From NCBI RefSeq assembly GCF_013364275.1, contig NZ_CP054932.1, positions 5,766,001 to 5,830,000 on the forward strand: a DNA stretch of 64,000 nt, written 5' to 3'. The position numbers were made by a program, and so were the translations under genes. The DNA is from Actinomadura sp. NAK00032. GTDB taxonomy: Bacteria; Actinomycetota; Actinomycetes; Streptosporangiales; Streptosporangiaceae. Below are positions 35,509-43,847 of this stretch, one piece after another (position 1 is the first letter of the stretch; each line of letters starts with the position of its first letter). The notes below the pieces were generated by a model that did no database searches, was not told the origin of the DNA, and saw only the letters and a program-made list of their open reading frames with translations.

Positions 35509-36858
35509 ATGTCGCTCCCGTTCCTGCGCCGCCGCTCCCGCGAGGGCGGCCGCGCACCCGGCACCGGCCGCGCGGGCCGCAGCTCGCCGCTGCGCGTGAC
35601 GACGGAGGTGCAGTCCACGGTCTACCGGATCGCCAGGCTGACGCTCACCGCCACGCTGGCGTTCGTCCTGGCCACGGCCGTGCTCCCGGAGGGCGTCCCG
35701 CAGCCGCTGCTGTCCCCGCTGACCGCGCTGCTCGTCGTGCAGTTCTCCGTCGTCGGCACGATCCGGGCGAGCATCCTGCGGGTCGCCTCGGTCACCTCCG
35801 GGGTGCTGGTCGCGGTGATGGCCGCGAGCACGATCGGGTTCTCCTGGTGGACGCTCGGCCTGACCATCCTCACCGCGCTGGTCATCGGGCACGTCCTGCG
35901 GCTGGGCGAGCACGTGCTGGAGGCCCCGATCTCCGCGATGCTGATCTTCGCGCTGGGCACCGCGAGCGAGGCGGGCGCGGCCGAGCGGGTGCTGGAGACG
36001 CTGATCGGCGCCGCCACCGGGCTGACGGCGACGCTGCTGGTCCCCTCGGTGCGGGTGCGGCCGGCGGAGGAGGCCGTCGAGGACATCTCCGGGCGGCTGC
36101 GCGGGCTGATCGAGGAGATCGCCGAGGGGCTGCGCGGCGACCGGACCGCGGGCGAGGCCGCCCGCTGGCAGGAGGACGCCGAGCGGCTCGCCCGCGAGAT
36201 CGGCCGGACCGACCGGGACCTCGGCGCCGCCGAGGAGAGCGTCCGGCTCAACCCGCGGGCGCGGCGGCTCGTGGACGCCGGCGTCGCGCTGCGCAACGCG
36301 ATGGAGACCATGGAGCACTGCATGCTGTCGCTGCGCGGGCTGACCCGGTCGCTGGCCGACGACGAGCGGTTCGGCGAGCGGGGCCGGCTGCTGACCGACC
36401 CGCTGCTGCGCCGCGAGCTCGGCGACGCCCTCGCCGGGATCGCCGCGAGCATCGCCGCCTACGGCCGCCTCGCCCGCTCCGACCTCGCCCGGGACGCCCG
36501 CCCGTTCCACGCCGAGCACGACCTGGAGGTGCGGGTGGACGTGGCCCGCGAGCGCCGCGCCCGGCTCCGCCGGGAGCTGCACGGGCGGGCCGCGGCCGGG
36601 GACCTGTGGCCGCTGTACGGGGAGGTCTCCATGGACGTCGACCGCCTCATCGAGAACCTGCGCGTCGAGCACCGGGCCCGCGCCCGCGAGCACTGGCGGC
36701 GGCACCGCGGCGCGGCCCGGCACCTGCCCGCCCGGCCGGTGCAGGTCGTCCAGCAGGCCGGGCACCAGCTGCGCCGGGCCGCCGGGTCCGCCGTCCAGGC
36801 CGCCGAGCGCACCGCCCGCCCTCCCGGCGACAAGCGCTCACACGGCGACGGGCACTGA
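35509..36858 (+). CDS. FUSC/aromatic-acid-exporter-type membrane protein
   Basis: This 449-residue protein has a cluster of membrane helices at about residues 40-185, with VYRIARLTLTATLAFVLATA, LTALLVVQFSVVGTIR and ISAMLIFALGTA. A long coiled, charged cytoplasmic half follows. This is the ArAE/FUSC architecture linked to export of small organic acids; the substrate is unknown. The first 35 residues and the last 60 are rich in Arg. ATG 35509 has a GGAAGGA site. It is distantly similar in layout to the FUSC protein at 3972. A bidirectional hairpin after the stop separates it from the converging secreted protein. Confidence 0.85.
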   Translation: MSLPFLRRRSREGGRAPGTGRAGRSSPLRVTTEVQSTVYRIARLTLTATLAFVLATAVLPEGVPQPLLSPLTALLVVQFSVVGTIRASILRVASVTSGVLVAVMAASTIGFSWWTLGLTILTALVIGHVLRLGEHVLEAPISAMLIFALGTASEAGAAERVLETLIGAATGLTATLLVPSVRVRPAEEAVEDISGRLRGLIEEIAEGLRGDRTAGEAARWQEDAERLAREIGRTDRDLGAAEESVRLNPRARRLVDAGVALRNAMETMEHCMLSLRGLTRSLADDERFGERGRLLTDPLLRRELGDALAGIAASIAAYGRLARSDLARDARPFHAEHDLEVRVDVARERRARLRRELHGRAAAGDLWPLYGEVSMDVDRLIENLRVEHRARAREHWRRHRGAARHLPARPVQVVQQAGHQLRRAAGSAVQAAERTARPPGDKRSHGDGH

Positions 36859-36882
36859 CACGGCGACGGGCAACGACGCGGA

Positions 36883-36913
36883 AAGGCCCGCCCCTCGCTC
36901 GGGGGCGGGCCTT
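36883..36913. terminator. Bidirectional terminator hairpin
   Basis: AAGGCCCGCCCC and GGGGCGGGCCTT form a perfect 12-bp stem around a 7-nt loop, between two converging genes. The A-pair and T-pair ends give a weak tract for both directions. Confidence 0.85.
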
Positions 36914-36927
36914 CGCGTGCGGCCGGG

Positions 36928-38370
36928 TCAGTGGAAGGTCGGCTCCAGGACGTCGACGCCGCGCGTGTTGTCGGCGACGTAGACGTACTTGCCGTGCCAG
37001 TAGGGCTGCCAGGACGCGGCGTCCGCCGGCCGGTAGTAGGCGATCTGCCGCGGGTTCGTCGGGTCGCGGACGTCCAGGAACCGCGTGCCCTGCGAGTAGA
37101 ACGACTGCACGATCACGCCGTCGCGGACGTCGAAGTAGTGGGCGGAGCAGTCCGTGCTGGTGGGGTCGCTGCCCTCCTTGCCCGCCACGCCCCACGTCCC
37201 GACGGTGTGCAGGCGGAACTTCTCCTCCGGCGTGGACCGCCAGCCCTCACCGCCGTAGGAGCCCTCCAGCGACGCGATGACGAGCAGCCCGTCGTTGGCG
37301 CAGCCGTCGTTGAACGTCTCCTCGGTGACGTACAGCAGCTTGCCGTTGCCCCACCTGCGCGGGTCGGCGGCCTGGTTCCGCGTGCGGCCGACCGCCCGGT
37401 AGCTGTTGTGCATGAAGGTGGAGTTGGTGGTGGCCTCGTCCAGGCCGCCGCCCGCGTACGGGACGGGGTCGACGGCCGTGGCCCTCCGCCACTTCTTCGC
37501 CACCGGGTCGTAGTGGCGGCCGGTCGTGTAGTAGCCGCGCACGCCGCCGCGCCCGGACGCCCACGCGACCCCGTTGGAGTCGACCTGGATGTCGTGGGTG
37601 TAGTCGGTCTTGCCGTCGTTGCGGCCGGTGTCGATCGGGTCCTTGTGGACCTTCGGCTTGGCCGGGTTCCGGACGTCGGTCACCCAGACCGGGCGGCCGC
37701 CCCAGTCGGCGGGCATCCAGTCGGCCTTGGCGGGGCCGCCCGTCCACAGGTACCTGCAGTCGTTCACGCACGTCGTGGTGTGCCCGGCGGGGACCTTGAC
37801 GTAGGTGATCTGCCGCAGGCTCTCCGGCTTGGACGCGTCCACGACGTAGATGCCCGACTCGCCCGTCCGGGTGTTGCCGCCGAACGCGCGCGGGTCCCGG
37901 GACAGATAGATGATCTTGCGCTTGGGGTCGAAGTCGGTGTCCTCGGTCTCCCACATGCCGGGCATGTTCAGCTGCCCGACCAGCTTGGGGACCTTGGGGT
38001 CGGCGGTGATGTCGTAGGCCTTCAGCCCGAAGTCGCCGGTCGCGTACATGATCGTGCGCTTGTGCCGGCCGTGGCCGTAGTCCATGAACATCAGGGAGAT
38101 GGCGCCCTTGGCGTCGGACACGCCGCCGACGCGCCGCACGCCCTTGACCGCCTCGGACTTCTCGGTCGCCGCGGCGTCCGCCCGGTGGAAGTGCCCGGCG
38201 TGGCCGCCGGCCCCCTCCGCCTGGGCGGTCTTCCCCGCGGCCTGCGCGGTCTGGTTCTCGGGCTCGGGCGGGCAGGCCCAGGCGCTGCCGGCCAGCAGCG
38301 CGACGGACGCGGCGACCGCCACGCCGCCCTGGATCAGGCGCCCGGCGGGCTTGGTCGTACGGGGGAGCAT
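36928..38370 (-). CDS. Secreted LVIVD-repeat beta-propeller protein
   Basis: This 480-residue protein begins with a signal peptide (TGHLL-type residues are upstream; the chosen start reads MLPRTTKPAG, with a hydrophobic core VAVAASVALLAGS and a probable AWA-C cleavage site near residue 32). The mature part has repeated strands of the LVIVD type, for example MYATGDFGLKAYDIT, GIYVVDASKPESLRQ, TRFLDVRDPTNPRQIAYY and YVYVADNTRGVDVLE, forming a propeller. Several cysteines (CVNDC, DGCANDG, TDCSAH) may make disulfides. The function is unknown. ATG 38370 follows a GGAGG site; an in-frame upstream ATG at 38448 is a weaker alternative. Confidence 0.85.
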   Translation of the reverse strand: MLPRTTKPAGRLIQGGVAVAASVALLAGSAWACPPEPENQTAQAAGKTAQAEGAGGHAGHFHRADAAATEKSEAVKGVRRVGGVSDAKGAISLMFMDYGHGRHKRTIMYATGDFGLKAYDITADPKVPKLVGQLNMPGMWETEDTDFDPKRKIIYLSRDPRAFGGNTRTGESGIYVVDASKPESLRQITYVKVPAGHTTTCVNDCRYLWTGGPAKADWMPADWGGRPVWVTDVRNPAKPKVHKDPIDTGRNDGKTDYTHDIQVDSNGVAWASGRGGVRGYYTTGRHYDPVAKKWRRATAVDPVPYAGGGLDEATTNSTFMHNSYRAVGRTRNQAADPRRWGNGKLLYVTEETFNDGCANDGLLVIASLEGSYGGEGWRSTPEEKFRLHTVGTWGVAGKEGSDPTSTDCSAHYFDVRDGVIVQSFYSQGTRFLDVRDPTNPRQIAYYRPADAASWQPYWHGKYVYVADNTRGVDVLEPTFH

Positions 38371-38477
38371 CGCGCCTCCACGGAAGAGGATCATCGCAAG
38401 CGCCAGTGTGACCGCGGCCACGTGCTTGATCAACAGGTGGCCGGTCACGAAATGGACTCAGGACCGTAAGGACTGGT

Positions 38478-38502
38478 GGGACCTGTCCCGCTGCTCTACG
38501 CT
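38478..38502 (+). promoter_or_regulatory. Possible promoter and short palindrome upstream of the solute-binding protein gene
   Basis: In the 167-bp divergent gap a 12-bp palindrome (GGGAC-CT-GTCCC, 38478-38489) is followed by TACGCT (38497-38502), a fair -10 box. A transcript would begin near 38509 and include the GGAG ribosome-binding site before ATG 38538. I see no clear promoter for the minus-strand gene. Confidence 0.35.
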
Positions 38503-38537
38503 CGCGGCGTCGGCCGCCTCCGGCTCCCAGGAGAGGC

Positions 38538-40067
38538 ATGAAGAGTTCCACGCGTACCGCGGCCCTGGTCACCGGGGCGGTGGTGGTGCTGCTGGCGCCC
38601 GTCGCGGCCTGGCGGGCGTGGAGCGAGCCCGCCGACCCGCGGATCTCGGTGGGCGCCGCCGCCCCGGCGACGCTGCTGCCCGGCGACGTCCGCGACCCGT
38701 CCGGGCGCATGATCGCGAACGCGGTGTGGACGGGGCTCGTCTCCTACGACCCCGGGACCGGCGCGCCCGCGAACGCCGCCGCCGCGTCGGTCACCAGCCC
38801 GGACCGGCGGGTCTGGACGGTCCGGCTGCGGCCCGGCGCGACGTTCCAGGACGGCTCGCCCGTCACGTCCCGCTCGTTCACCGGCGCCTGGACGGCCGCC
38901 CTGCGCGAAGGCTGGACGGGAGCGCGCCTGTTCACCGACGTCGCGCACGTCAAGGGCGCCCGGCGAGGAGCGCAGAGCGTGGCCGGGCTCAAGGTGAAGG
39001 ACGATCTGACCTTCGAGGTGGCGCTCGACCGCCCGCTGAGCGGGTTCCCCGCCCTGCTCGGCGACCCGGCGTTCTTCCCGCTGCCGGACAGCGTCCTGAA
39101 GTCGCGGGACTGGGCGTCCTACGGGCGGAGACCGGTCGGGAACGGCCCGTTCAAGGTGGCGTCGCGGAGCGCGCGGGAGATCGTTCTGCAACCCCGGTCG
39201 GGCAGGGGCCGCTCAGTGGCCGTGAAGGCGATGCCGGACGCCAAGGCGCAGTACAGCGCGACGGCGACCGGCGACCTGGACGTCGCCACGCGGGTCCCGC
39301 CCGACCGGCACGAGTCGATGGAGGCCGACTTCGGGAACCGGCACCGCGCCGTCCCCGGCCGGGACGTGACGTACCTGGCGTTCCCGGCGTGGGCGGAGCG
39401 GCTCGCGTCCCCGACCGTCCGGTCGGCGCTGTCGATGGCGATCGACCGGTCCGCGGTGACCGAGGGCGCGCTCGGGCACCAGTACTCCCCCGCCGACTCC
39501 CTGATGGCGCCGGGCATCCGCCCCGGCCGCCGCGAGGGGCAGTGCCGGCTGTGCGTGCACGACGCGAAGGCGGCCGTCGCCGCGCTGTCCGACGCGGGCG
39601 GGCTGTCCGGGCCGCTGAACCTCTGGTACGAGGCGGGCCGCGGCGACGACGCCTGGGTCAAGGCGGTCGCCGACCAGCTCCGCAAGGAACTCAAGCTCGA
39701 CGCGCGTCCGCACCCGGTCACCGGCCTGCGCGAGGCCGTGGCCGACCGCGAGGTGGACGGCCCGTTCGTCTCCCGCACCACGGCCGCCTACCCCGCGCCC
39801 GTCGCCGCGCTCACCCCGCTGCTGGACGCCGGGACCGGGTTCGACGACGCCTACACGACCCGCCTCGTCGCCGACGCCGTGAAGGCCGCCACCCCCGAAG
39901 ACGGCGTGATCCCCGCGCGCCTGGCGGAGAGCGCGATGCTGCGGGACATGCCCGCGATGCCGCTGTGGTCCGCCCACGATCACCTGGTCTGGTCGGAGCG
40001 GGTGCGCGGCGTGACCGCCGGCGCCTTCACCGGCCTGCGCCTCGACCGCCTGGCGCTCAAGAGGTAG
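38538..40067 (+). CDS. Family-5 (peptide/nickel-type) solute-binding protein
   Basis: This 509-residue protein has the SBP_bac_5 fold of oligopeptide and nickel-binding proteins. Segments include GDVRDPSGRMIANAVWTGLV, WTVRLRPGATFQDGSPVTS and RSALSMAIDRSAV. The N-terminus has a hydrophobic anchor (TAALVTGAVVVLLAPVAAW) but no lipobox cysteine, so it may be an uncleaved membrane-anchored or secreted protein, unlike typical lipoprotein SBPs. No permease or ATPase gene is nearby. ATG 38538 follows an AGGAG site. The last 88 bp overlap the converging MFS gene. The ligand is unknown. Confidence 0.82.
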   Translation: MKSSTRTAALVTGAVVVLLAPVAAWRAWSEPADPRISVGAAAPATLLPGDVRDPSGRMIANAVWTGLVSYDPGTGAPANAAAASVTSPDRRVWTVRLRPGATFQDGSPVTSRSFTGAWTAALREGWTGARLFTDVAHVKGARRGAQSVAGLKVKDDLTFEVALDRPLSGFPALLGDPAFFPLPDSVLKSRDWASYGRRPVGNGPFKVASRSAREIVLQPRSGRGRSVAVKAMPDAKAQYSATATGDLDVATRVPPDRHESMEADFGNRHRAVPGRDVTYLAFPAWAERLASPTVRSALSMAIDRSAVTEGALGHQYSPADSLMAPGIRPGRREGQCRLCVHDAKAAVAALSDAGGLSGPLNLWYEAGRGDDAWVKAVADQLRKELKLDARPHPVTGLREAVADREVDGPFVSRTTAAYPAPVAALTPLLDAGTGFDDAYTTRLVADAVKAATPEDGVIPARLAESAMLRDMPAMPLWSAHDHLVWSERVRGVTAGAFTGLRLDRLALKR

Positions 40068-41383
40068 AGGGCGGGAAGCGCCCCGGCCAGGCCCAGGGCC
40101 GCCGCGGTGAGGAGCATCCCGCCCAGCCCCGCCAGGCCGTAGGGGACGCCGAGGACGGCGATGCCCACCGCGATTCCCAGTTGCTTGGCGGTGTTCGTGA
40201 TCCCGGCGGCGATCCCCGCGCGTTCGGCGGGGGCCGCCTCCAGGGCGACCTGGCTGGACACGAGGTTGCCGATCGCCGCGAGGCCGCCGACGGCGAACCC
40301 CGGCACCATCGCGGGCCACGAGCCCGTCCGGTACGTCGCGGCGAGCAGCAGCGTCGACAGCACGGTCAGCAGCGGGCCGGCCGCCACGAGCGCGGCGGAC
40401 GGGACGCGGTGCGCGACCCGCGAGAGGAGCAGCGGCGCCGCCAGCGCCGGCGCGCTGTAGGTGAGGAACCAGAGGCCCGCCTGCGCCGGCGGGGTGCCCA
40501 TCGGGCCCTGCACGTAGAGCGAGAAGTAGGCCAGCGACCCGGCGCCGGCCGCGTGCGAGAACAGGGCGGCGGACGCGTTCGCCGCGTACAGGCCGTCCCG
40601 CAGCAGCGACAGGTCGATCATGGGCTCGGGGACGCGGCGCCTCCCGAGCACGGCGAGCGCGGCGGCGCCCGCGACTGCCGGGAGCAGGGCACCGGGCGCG
40701 TCCCAGCCCAGCCGGGGGATCTCGATGAGCGCCCACAGCAGCCCGCCGAGCCCCGCCGTCAGCAGCAGGGCGGCGGCCGGGTCGAGCGGGCGGGGGCGCG
40801 GGTCCCGCGACTCGGGCACCGCCAGGGCGGCCACGGCGAGCGCGGCGGCGCCGACCGGCACGTTGAGGAAGAAGATCGCCCGCCAGCCGAGCAGCCCGGT
40901 GAGCGCGCCGCCGACCAGCGGGCCGGTCGCGATGGCGGCGCCCGCCGCGGCGGCGTACACCCCGAGTGCCCGGTTGCGGCCCCGTCCCGCCGGATACGCC
41001 GCCGCCAGCAGCGGCGACGCCGTCCCGTAGAGGACGGCCGCGCCGCACCCCTGCACGGCGCGGAACGCGTCCAGGACGGGCGCCGACGGCGCGAGCCCGC
41101 AGGCCAGCGACGCGCCGGTGAAGGCGGCGAGCCCGCCGAGCAGCAGGCGGCGGCGGCCGAGCCGGTCGGCCAGCGCGCCCGCCGTCAGCAGCAGCCCGGC
41201 GAGGGCGAGCGCGTAGGCGTCGACGGCCCACTGCACCTCCGCCAGGCCCGCGCCCAGGTCGCGGCGCATGTCGGGGAGCGCGATGTTCACCCCGACCAGG
41301 TCGAGGACGAGCAGGTACCCGGCGGCCGAGGCGACCGCGAGGGTCCAGGCCGGACGGCGGTGAGGGGGCTGGCGAGGGGGCAT
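39980..41383 (-). CDS. DHA2-type MFS drug exporter
   Basis: This 467-residue permease has 12-14 hydrophobic segments. It contains the loop-2/3 motif LADRLGRRRLL, the antiporter motif region GPLVGGALTGLLGWRAIFFLNVPVG and the helix-1 stretch VLDLVGVNIALPDM, all typical of DHA2 (EmrB/QacA) proton antiporters. It is divergent from a TetR gene across a palindromic operator, the usual arrangement for an inducible exporter and its repressor. The exported compound is unknown. The C-terminal tail is Arg-rich and is read from the strand opposite the end of the solute-binding protein gene (88-bp overlap). Confidence 0.9.
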   Translation of the reverse strand: MPPRQPPHRRPAWTLAVASAAGYLLVLDLVGVNIALPDMRRDLGAGLAEVQWAVDAYALALAGLLLTAGALADRLGRRRLLLGGLAAFTGASLACGLAPSAPVLDAFRAVQGCGAAVLYGTASPLLAAAYPAGRGRNRALGVYAAAAGAAIATGPLVGGALTGLLGWRAIFFLNVPVGAAALAVAALAVPESRDPRPRPLDPAAALLLTAGLGGLLWALIEIPRLGWDAPGALLPAVAGAAALAVLGRRRVPEPMIDLSLLRDGLYAANASAALFSHAAGAGSLAYFSLYVQGPMGTPPAQAGLWFLTYSAPALAAPLLLSRVAHRVPSAALVAAGPLLTVLSTLLLAATYRTGSWPAMVPGFAVGGLAAIGNLVSSQVALEAAPAERAGIAAGITNTAKQLGIAVGIAVLGVPYGLAGLGGMLLTAAALGLAGALPALYLLSARRSRRRPVKAPAVTPRTRSDQTR

Positions 41384-41400
41384 GGGGCCGGCCTTCCGTA

Positions 41401-41442
41401 AATATACGGTGTAGATATACGACGTATATTAACCGCTAGACT
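41401..41442. promoter_or_regulatory. Palindromic operator and promoters between MFS and TetR genes
   Basis: The 66-bp gap contains three ATATACG/CGTATAT half sites: AATATACG (41401-41408) and a perfect palindrome ATATACG-A-CGTATAT (41415-41429). A TAGACT -10 box (41437-41442) lies 7 nt before the TetR ATG, so that gene is probably leaderless. The site is the likely TetR operator for both genes. Confidence 0.75.
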
Positions 41443-41449
41443 GCCGGTC

Positions 41450-42019
41450 ATGAAGACCCCGGCGCAGCGCGGTCGCGGCACCCGCGGACTCACCCGCGAG
41501 GAGGTGCTGGACGCGACCCTCGACCTCGCCGAGGAGCGCGGCCTCGACGCGGTGAGCATGCGCGGCGTCGCCGACCGGCTCGGCGTCACGCCGATGGCGC
41601 TCTACCGGTACGTCGGCGACAAGCAGGGCCTGCTGGACGGCCTGGTCGAGCGCCTCATCCGGGAACTGCCGGACGACGACCCGGCGCTGCCCTGGCAGGA
41701 CCGGCTCCGCGCGTTCGGCACCGGGGTGCGGGAGGTCGCGCGGCGCCATCCGGCGGTGTTCCTGCTGCTGTTCACGCGGCCGACCGTGACCGGGGAGGCC
41801 CGGCGGGCGCGCGACGCGGTGCAGGCGATGCTGCGCAGCGCCGGGGTGCCGGAGGACGTCGTCCCGCCGCTGCAGCGGCTGCTGGACACGATCGGGCTGG
41901 GGCTCGCGGCGTCGGAGGCCAACGGCCGGTTCACCGGCACCGCGCAGGACGTCGACCGGGTCTTCGACCTCGCGGAGGACCTGCTCGTCGCCGCCGTCGA
42001 GCGCTACGCGCGGCCGTGA
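41450..42019 (+). CDS. TetR-family repressor, tetracycline-repressor-like C-terminus
   Basis: This 189-residue regulator has an N-terminal helix-turn-helix (about 20-60) reading VSMRGVADRLGVTPMALYRYVGDKQGLLDGL. The C-terminal ligand-binding part resembles that of TetR itself (TetR_C_1), with a helix-rich dimer core. It is divergent from the MFS exporter and almost certainly represses it, binding the ATATACG palindromes and releasing on binding the exported compound. The start is assigned from the leaderless promoter 7 nt upstream of ATG 41450. Confidence 0.92.
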   Translation: MKTPAQRGRGTRGLTREEVLDATLDLAEERGLDAVSMRGVADRLGVTPMALYRYVGDKQGLLDGLVERLIRELPDDDPALPWQDRLRAFGTGVREVARRHPAVFLLLFTRPTVTGEARRARDAVQAMLRSAGVPEDVVPPLQRLLDTIGLGLAASEANGRFTGTAQDVDRVFDLAEDLLVAAVERYARP

Positions 42020-42068
42020 TCTCCGTCTCCGCCCGGGTACCGGCTTTCGGAGTCGCCGCCGAGATCCT

Positions 42069-42074
42069 TATGCT
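42069..42074 (+). promoter_or_regulatory. Probable leaderless -10 box of the LacI gene
   Basis: TATGCT ends 6 nt before ATG 42081, and no ribosome-binding site is present. This would place the transcript start at the ATG. Confidence 0.5.
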
Positions 42075-42080
42075 TCCAGC

Positions 42081-43106
42081 ATGCAGCAGGAGGACGAACC
42101 CGGCCGGGTGACCCTGGCCCAAGTGGCGGATCAGGCCGGAGTCTCCATTTCGACAGTTTCGAAAGTGCTCAACGGCCGCGAGGACGTCGCCCGCAAGACC
42201 CGCCTCCGGGTGGAGCGCCTGCTGGAGCACCACGGCTACCGGCGGGGCTCCCGGTCGGGCCCCGACGCGCCGCTCATCGAGATCGTCCTCCACGAGATCG
42301 AGAGCCTGTGGACCATGGAGCTCATCCGCGGGGTGGAGAGCGTCGCCAAGGCCAACGGCGCGAGCCTGGTGCTGACCGAGAGCGGCACCCGGCACTCCCC
42401 CGGCCCCGAGTGGATCAGCGGGGTGCTGCGCCGCCGGCCGCTCGGCGTCGTGCTGCTGTTCTCCAGCATGCCGCCGGAGTACAAGAAGCGGCTGCGCTCG
42501 CGCTCGATCCCGTTCGTCATCATCGACCCCGCCGGGGACCCCGAGCCCGACGTCCCGTCGGTCGGCTCGGCCAACTGGTCCGGCGGGCTCGCGGCGACCC
42601 GGCACCTCATCGACCAGGGCCACCGCCGCATCGCGATCATCACCGGACCGGCGGACATGCTCTGCTCGGTCGCGCGGCTGGACGGCTTCCGCTCCGCGAT
42701 GAGCATGGCCGGGCTGGACGTCGAGCCGTCGTACGTCTCCTACGGCGACTTCCATGTGGACGGCGGCTTCGAGCGGGCGATGGAGCTGCTCGGCCGCCCC
42801 GACCGGCCGACCGCGATCTTCGCCGGCAGCGACCTGCAGGCGCTCGGCGTGCTCGAGGCCGCCCGGGTGCACGGGCTGCGCGTCCCGGACGACCTGTCGG
42901 TGGTCGGCTACGACGACGTCGCGGTGGCGCCCTGGGCGAGCCCCGCGCTCACGACCGTCCACCAGCCGCTGCGGCAGATGGCGGAGTCCGCCGCGCAGAT
43001 CATCCTCGGCATCCGCAACGGGGAGCCGGTCGCGACGCGGCTGGAGCTGTCGACCAGCCTGGTCGTCCGCAAGAGCACCGCGGCCCCGCCTCCCGAGCGG
43101 GGCTGA
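42081..43106 (+). CDS. LacI-family transcriptional regulator
   Basis: This 341-residue regulator has the N-terminal LacI helix-turn-helix TLAQVADQAGVSISTVSKVLNG (about 11-32) and a periplasmic-binding-protein-like effector domain, including AIFAGSDLQALGVLEAARVHGLRVP and VVGYDDVAVAPWASPALTTV near the C-terminus. Such proteins repress sugar-utilisation genes and release DNA on binding a sugar. No sugar gene lies nearby, so its target is probably elsewhere. It is followed by a short GGGGCT/AGCCCC hairpin and then an AT-rich gap. Confidence 0.92.
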   Translation: MQQEDEPGRVTLAQVADQAGVSISTVSKVLNGREDVARKTRLRVERLLEHHGYRRGSRSGPDAPLIEIVLHEIESLWTMELIRGVESVAKANGASLVLTESGTRHSPGPEWISGVLRRRPLGVVLLFSSMPPEYKKRLRSRSIPFVIIDPAGDPEPDVPSVGSANWSGGLAATRHLIDQGHRRIAIITGPADMLCSVARLDGFRSAMSMAGLDVEPSYVSYGDFHVDGGFERAMELLGRPDRPTAIFAGSDLQALGVLEAARVHGLRVPDDLSVVGYDDVAVAPWASPALTTVHQPLRQMAESAAQIILGIRNGEPVATRLELSTSLVVRKSTAAPPPERG

Positions 43107-43118
43107 CGGCGGAGCCCC
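43099..43118 (+). terminator. Weak hairpin at the end of the LacI gene
   Basis: GGGGCT (43099-43104) and AGCCCC (43113-43118) form a 6-bp stem that includes the stop codon. An A/T-rich stretch follows some 20 bp later. Confidence 0.35.
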
Positions 43119-43207
43119 TCCGAAAAGTGTCAGAATCCTGAAAGAAATTTTCGGGCACCTATTTCTTTTTCCGTCTCAATCAATACTTTGACGCGGGAAT
43201 TTATCGT

Positions 43208-43219
43208 CGAAATATTTCG
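43208..43219. promoter_or_regulatory. 12-bp AT-rich palindrome in a 169-bp gap
   Basis: CGAAATATTTCG is a perfect palindrome inside the unusually AT-rich 43107-43275 gap between the LacI and TetR genes. The surrounding sequence has runs of T and A that are rare in this genome. The role is unknown; it may be an operator or a remnant of foreign DNA. Confidence 0.4.
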
Positions 43220-43248
43220 CGCGGCGGCGAACGGGCGGTTGGAGTTTG

Positions 43249-43268
43249 TAGACCGGTCTGTCTAGTCT
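43249..43268 (+). promoter_or_regulatory. TetR operator and leaderless promoter
   Basis: TAGACCGGTCT followed by GTCTA forms a typical YxaF/LmrA-type TetR operator; AGACCGGTCT (43250-43259) is a perfect 10-bp palindrome. The -10 box TAGTCT (43263-43268) overlaps its end and sits 7 nt before ATG 43276, so binding would block transcription. Confidence 0.8.
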
Positions 43269-43275
43269 CTGGGGC

Positions 43276-43839
43276 ATGGCACCGCGTGGAGAGACGAGAG
43301 AGCGGGTCCTGCGGACGGCCGCGGACCTGTTCCAGCGGCAGGGGTACCACGGCACCGGGGTGAACCAGGTGCTCGCGGAGAGCGGCGCCCCGAAGGGCTC
43401 GCTGTACTTCCACTTCCCGGAGGGCAAGGAGCAGCTCGCGGCCGAGTCGGTGGCGCTCTCCGGCCGGACGGTCGGCGAGGCGCTCGCGGCGGCCGTGCTC
43501 GCCGCGCCGGACGGGCGGGCCGGCCTCGCGGCCATCGGCGAGCACTTCGCCCGGAGCCTCCTCGACTCCGACTTCGGCAAGGGCTGCCCCATCGCGACCG
43601 TGGCCCTGGAGACGGCCGCCGCGAGCGAGGCCCTCCGCGCCGCCTGCGACGCCGCCTACGAGGAGTGGCTGGAGGGCCTCCGCGCCGCGCTGCGCGGCTG
43701 GGGGGTGCCCGGGGAGCGGGTCGCGCCGCTGGCCGCGCTGGTCCTGTCGTCCCTGCAAGGCGCGATCATGCTCGCCCGCGTCCAGCGGGACGTTTCCGTC
43801 ATCCACCAGGTCACCCGCCAGCTCGCCGACCAGCTGTGA
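43276..43839 (+). CDS. TetR-family regulator (YxaF/LmrA-type)
   Basis: This 187-residue repressor has its helix-turn-helix in residues 8-55: TAADLFQRQGYHGTGVNQVLAESGAPKGSLYFHFPEGKEQL, split here by my reading into helices, with the signature GAPKGSLYFHFPEGK. The C-terminal domain contains DFGKGCPIATVALE, typical of the YxaF-like group. It probably autoregulates at the palindrome overlapping its promoter and controls the metallo-hydrolase gene that starts 8 bp after its stop. Confidence 0.92.
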   Translation: MAPRGETRERVLRTAADLFQRQGYHGTGVNQVLAESGAPKGSLYFHFPEGKEQLAAESVALSGRTVGEALAAAVLAAPDGRAGLAAIGEHFARSLLDSDFGKGCPIATVALETAAASEALRAACDAAYEEWLEGLRAALRGWGVPGERVAPLAALVLSSLQGAIMLARVQRDVSVIHQVTRQLADQL

Positions 43840-43847
43840 GGAGCACC

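Noticed and set aside
36928..38370. The secreted propeller protein as the AztD zinc chaperone of the ABC importer at 1-1731
   Set aside because: It is 35 kb away, and its repeats are of the LVIVD type. I saw no AztD-specific histidine-rich site, although GHAGHFH near the N-terminus is suggestive.
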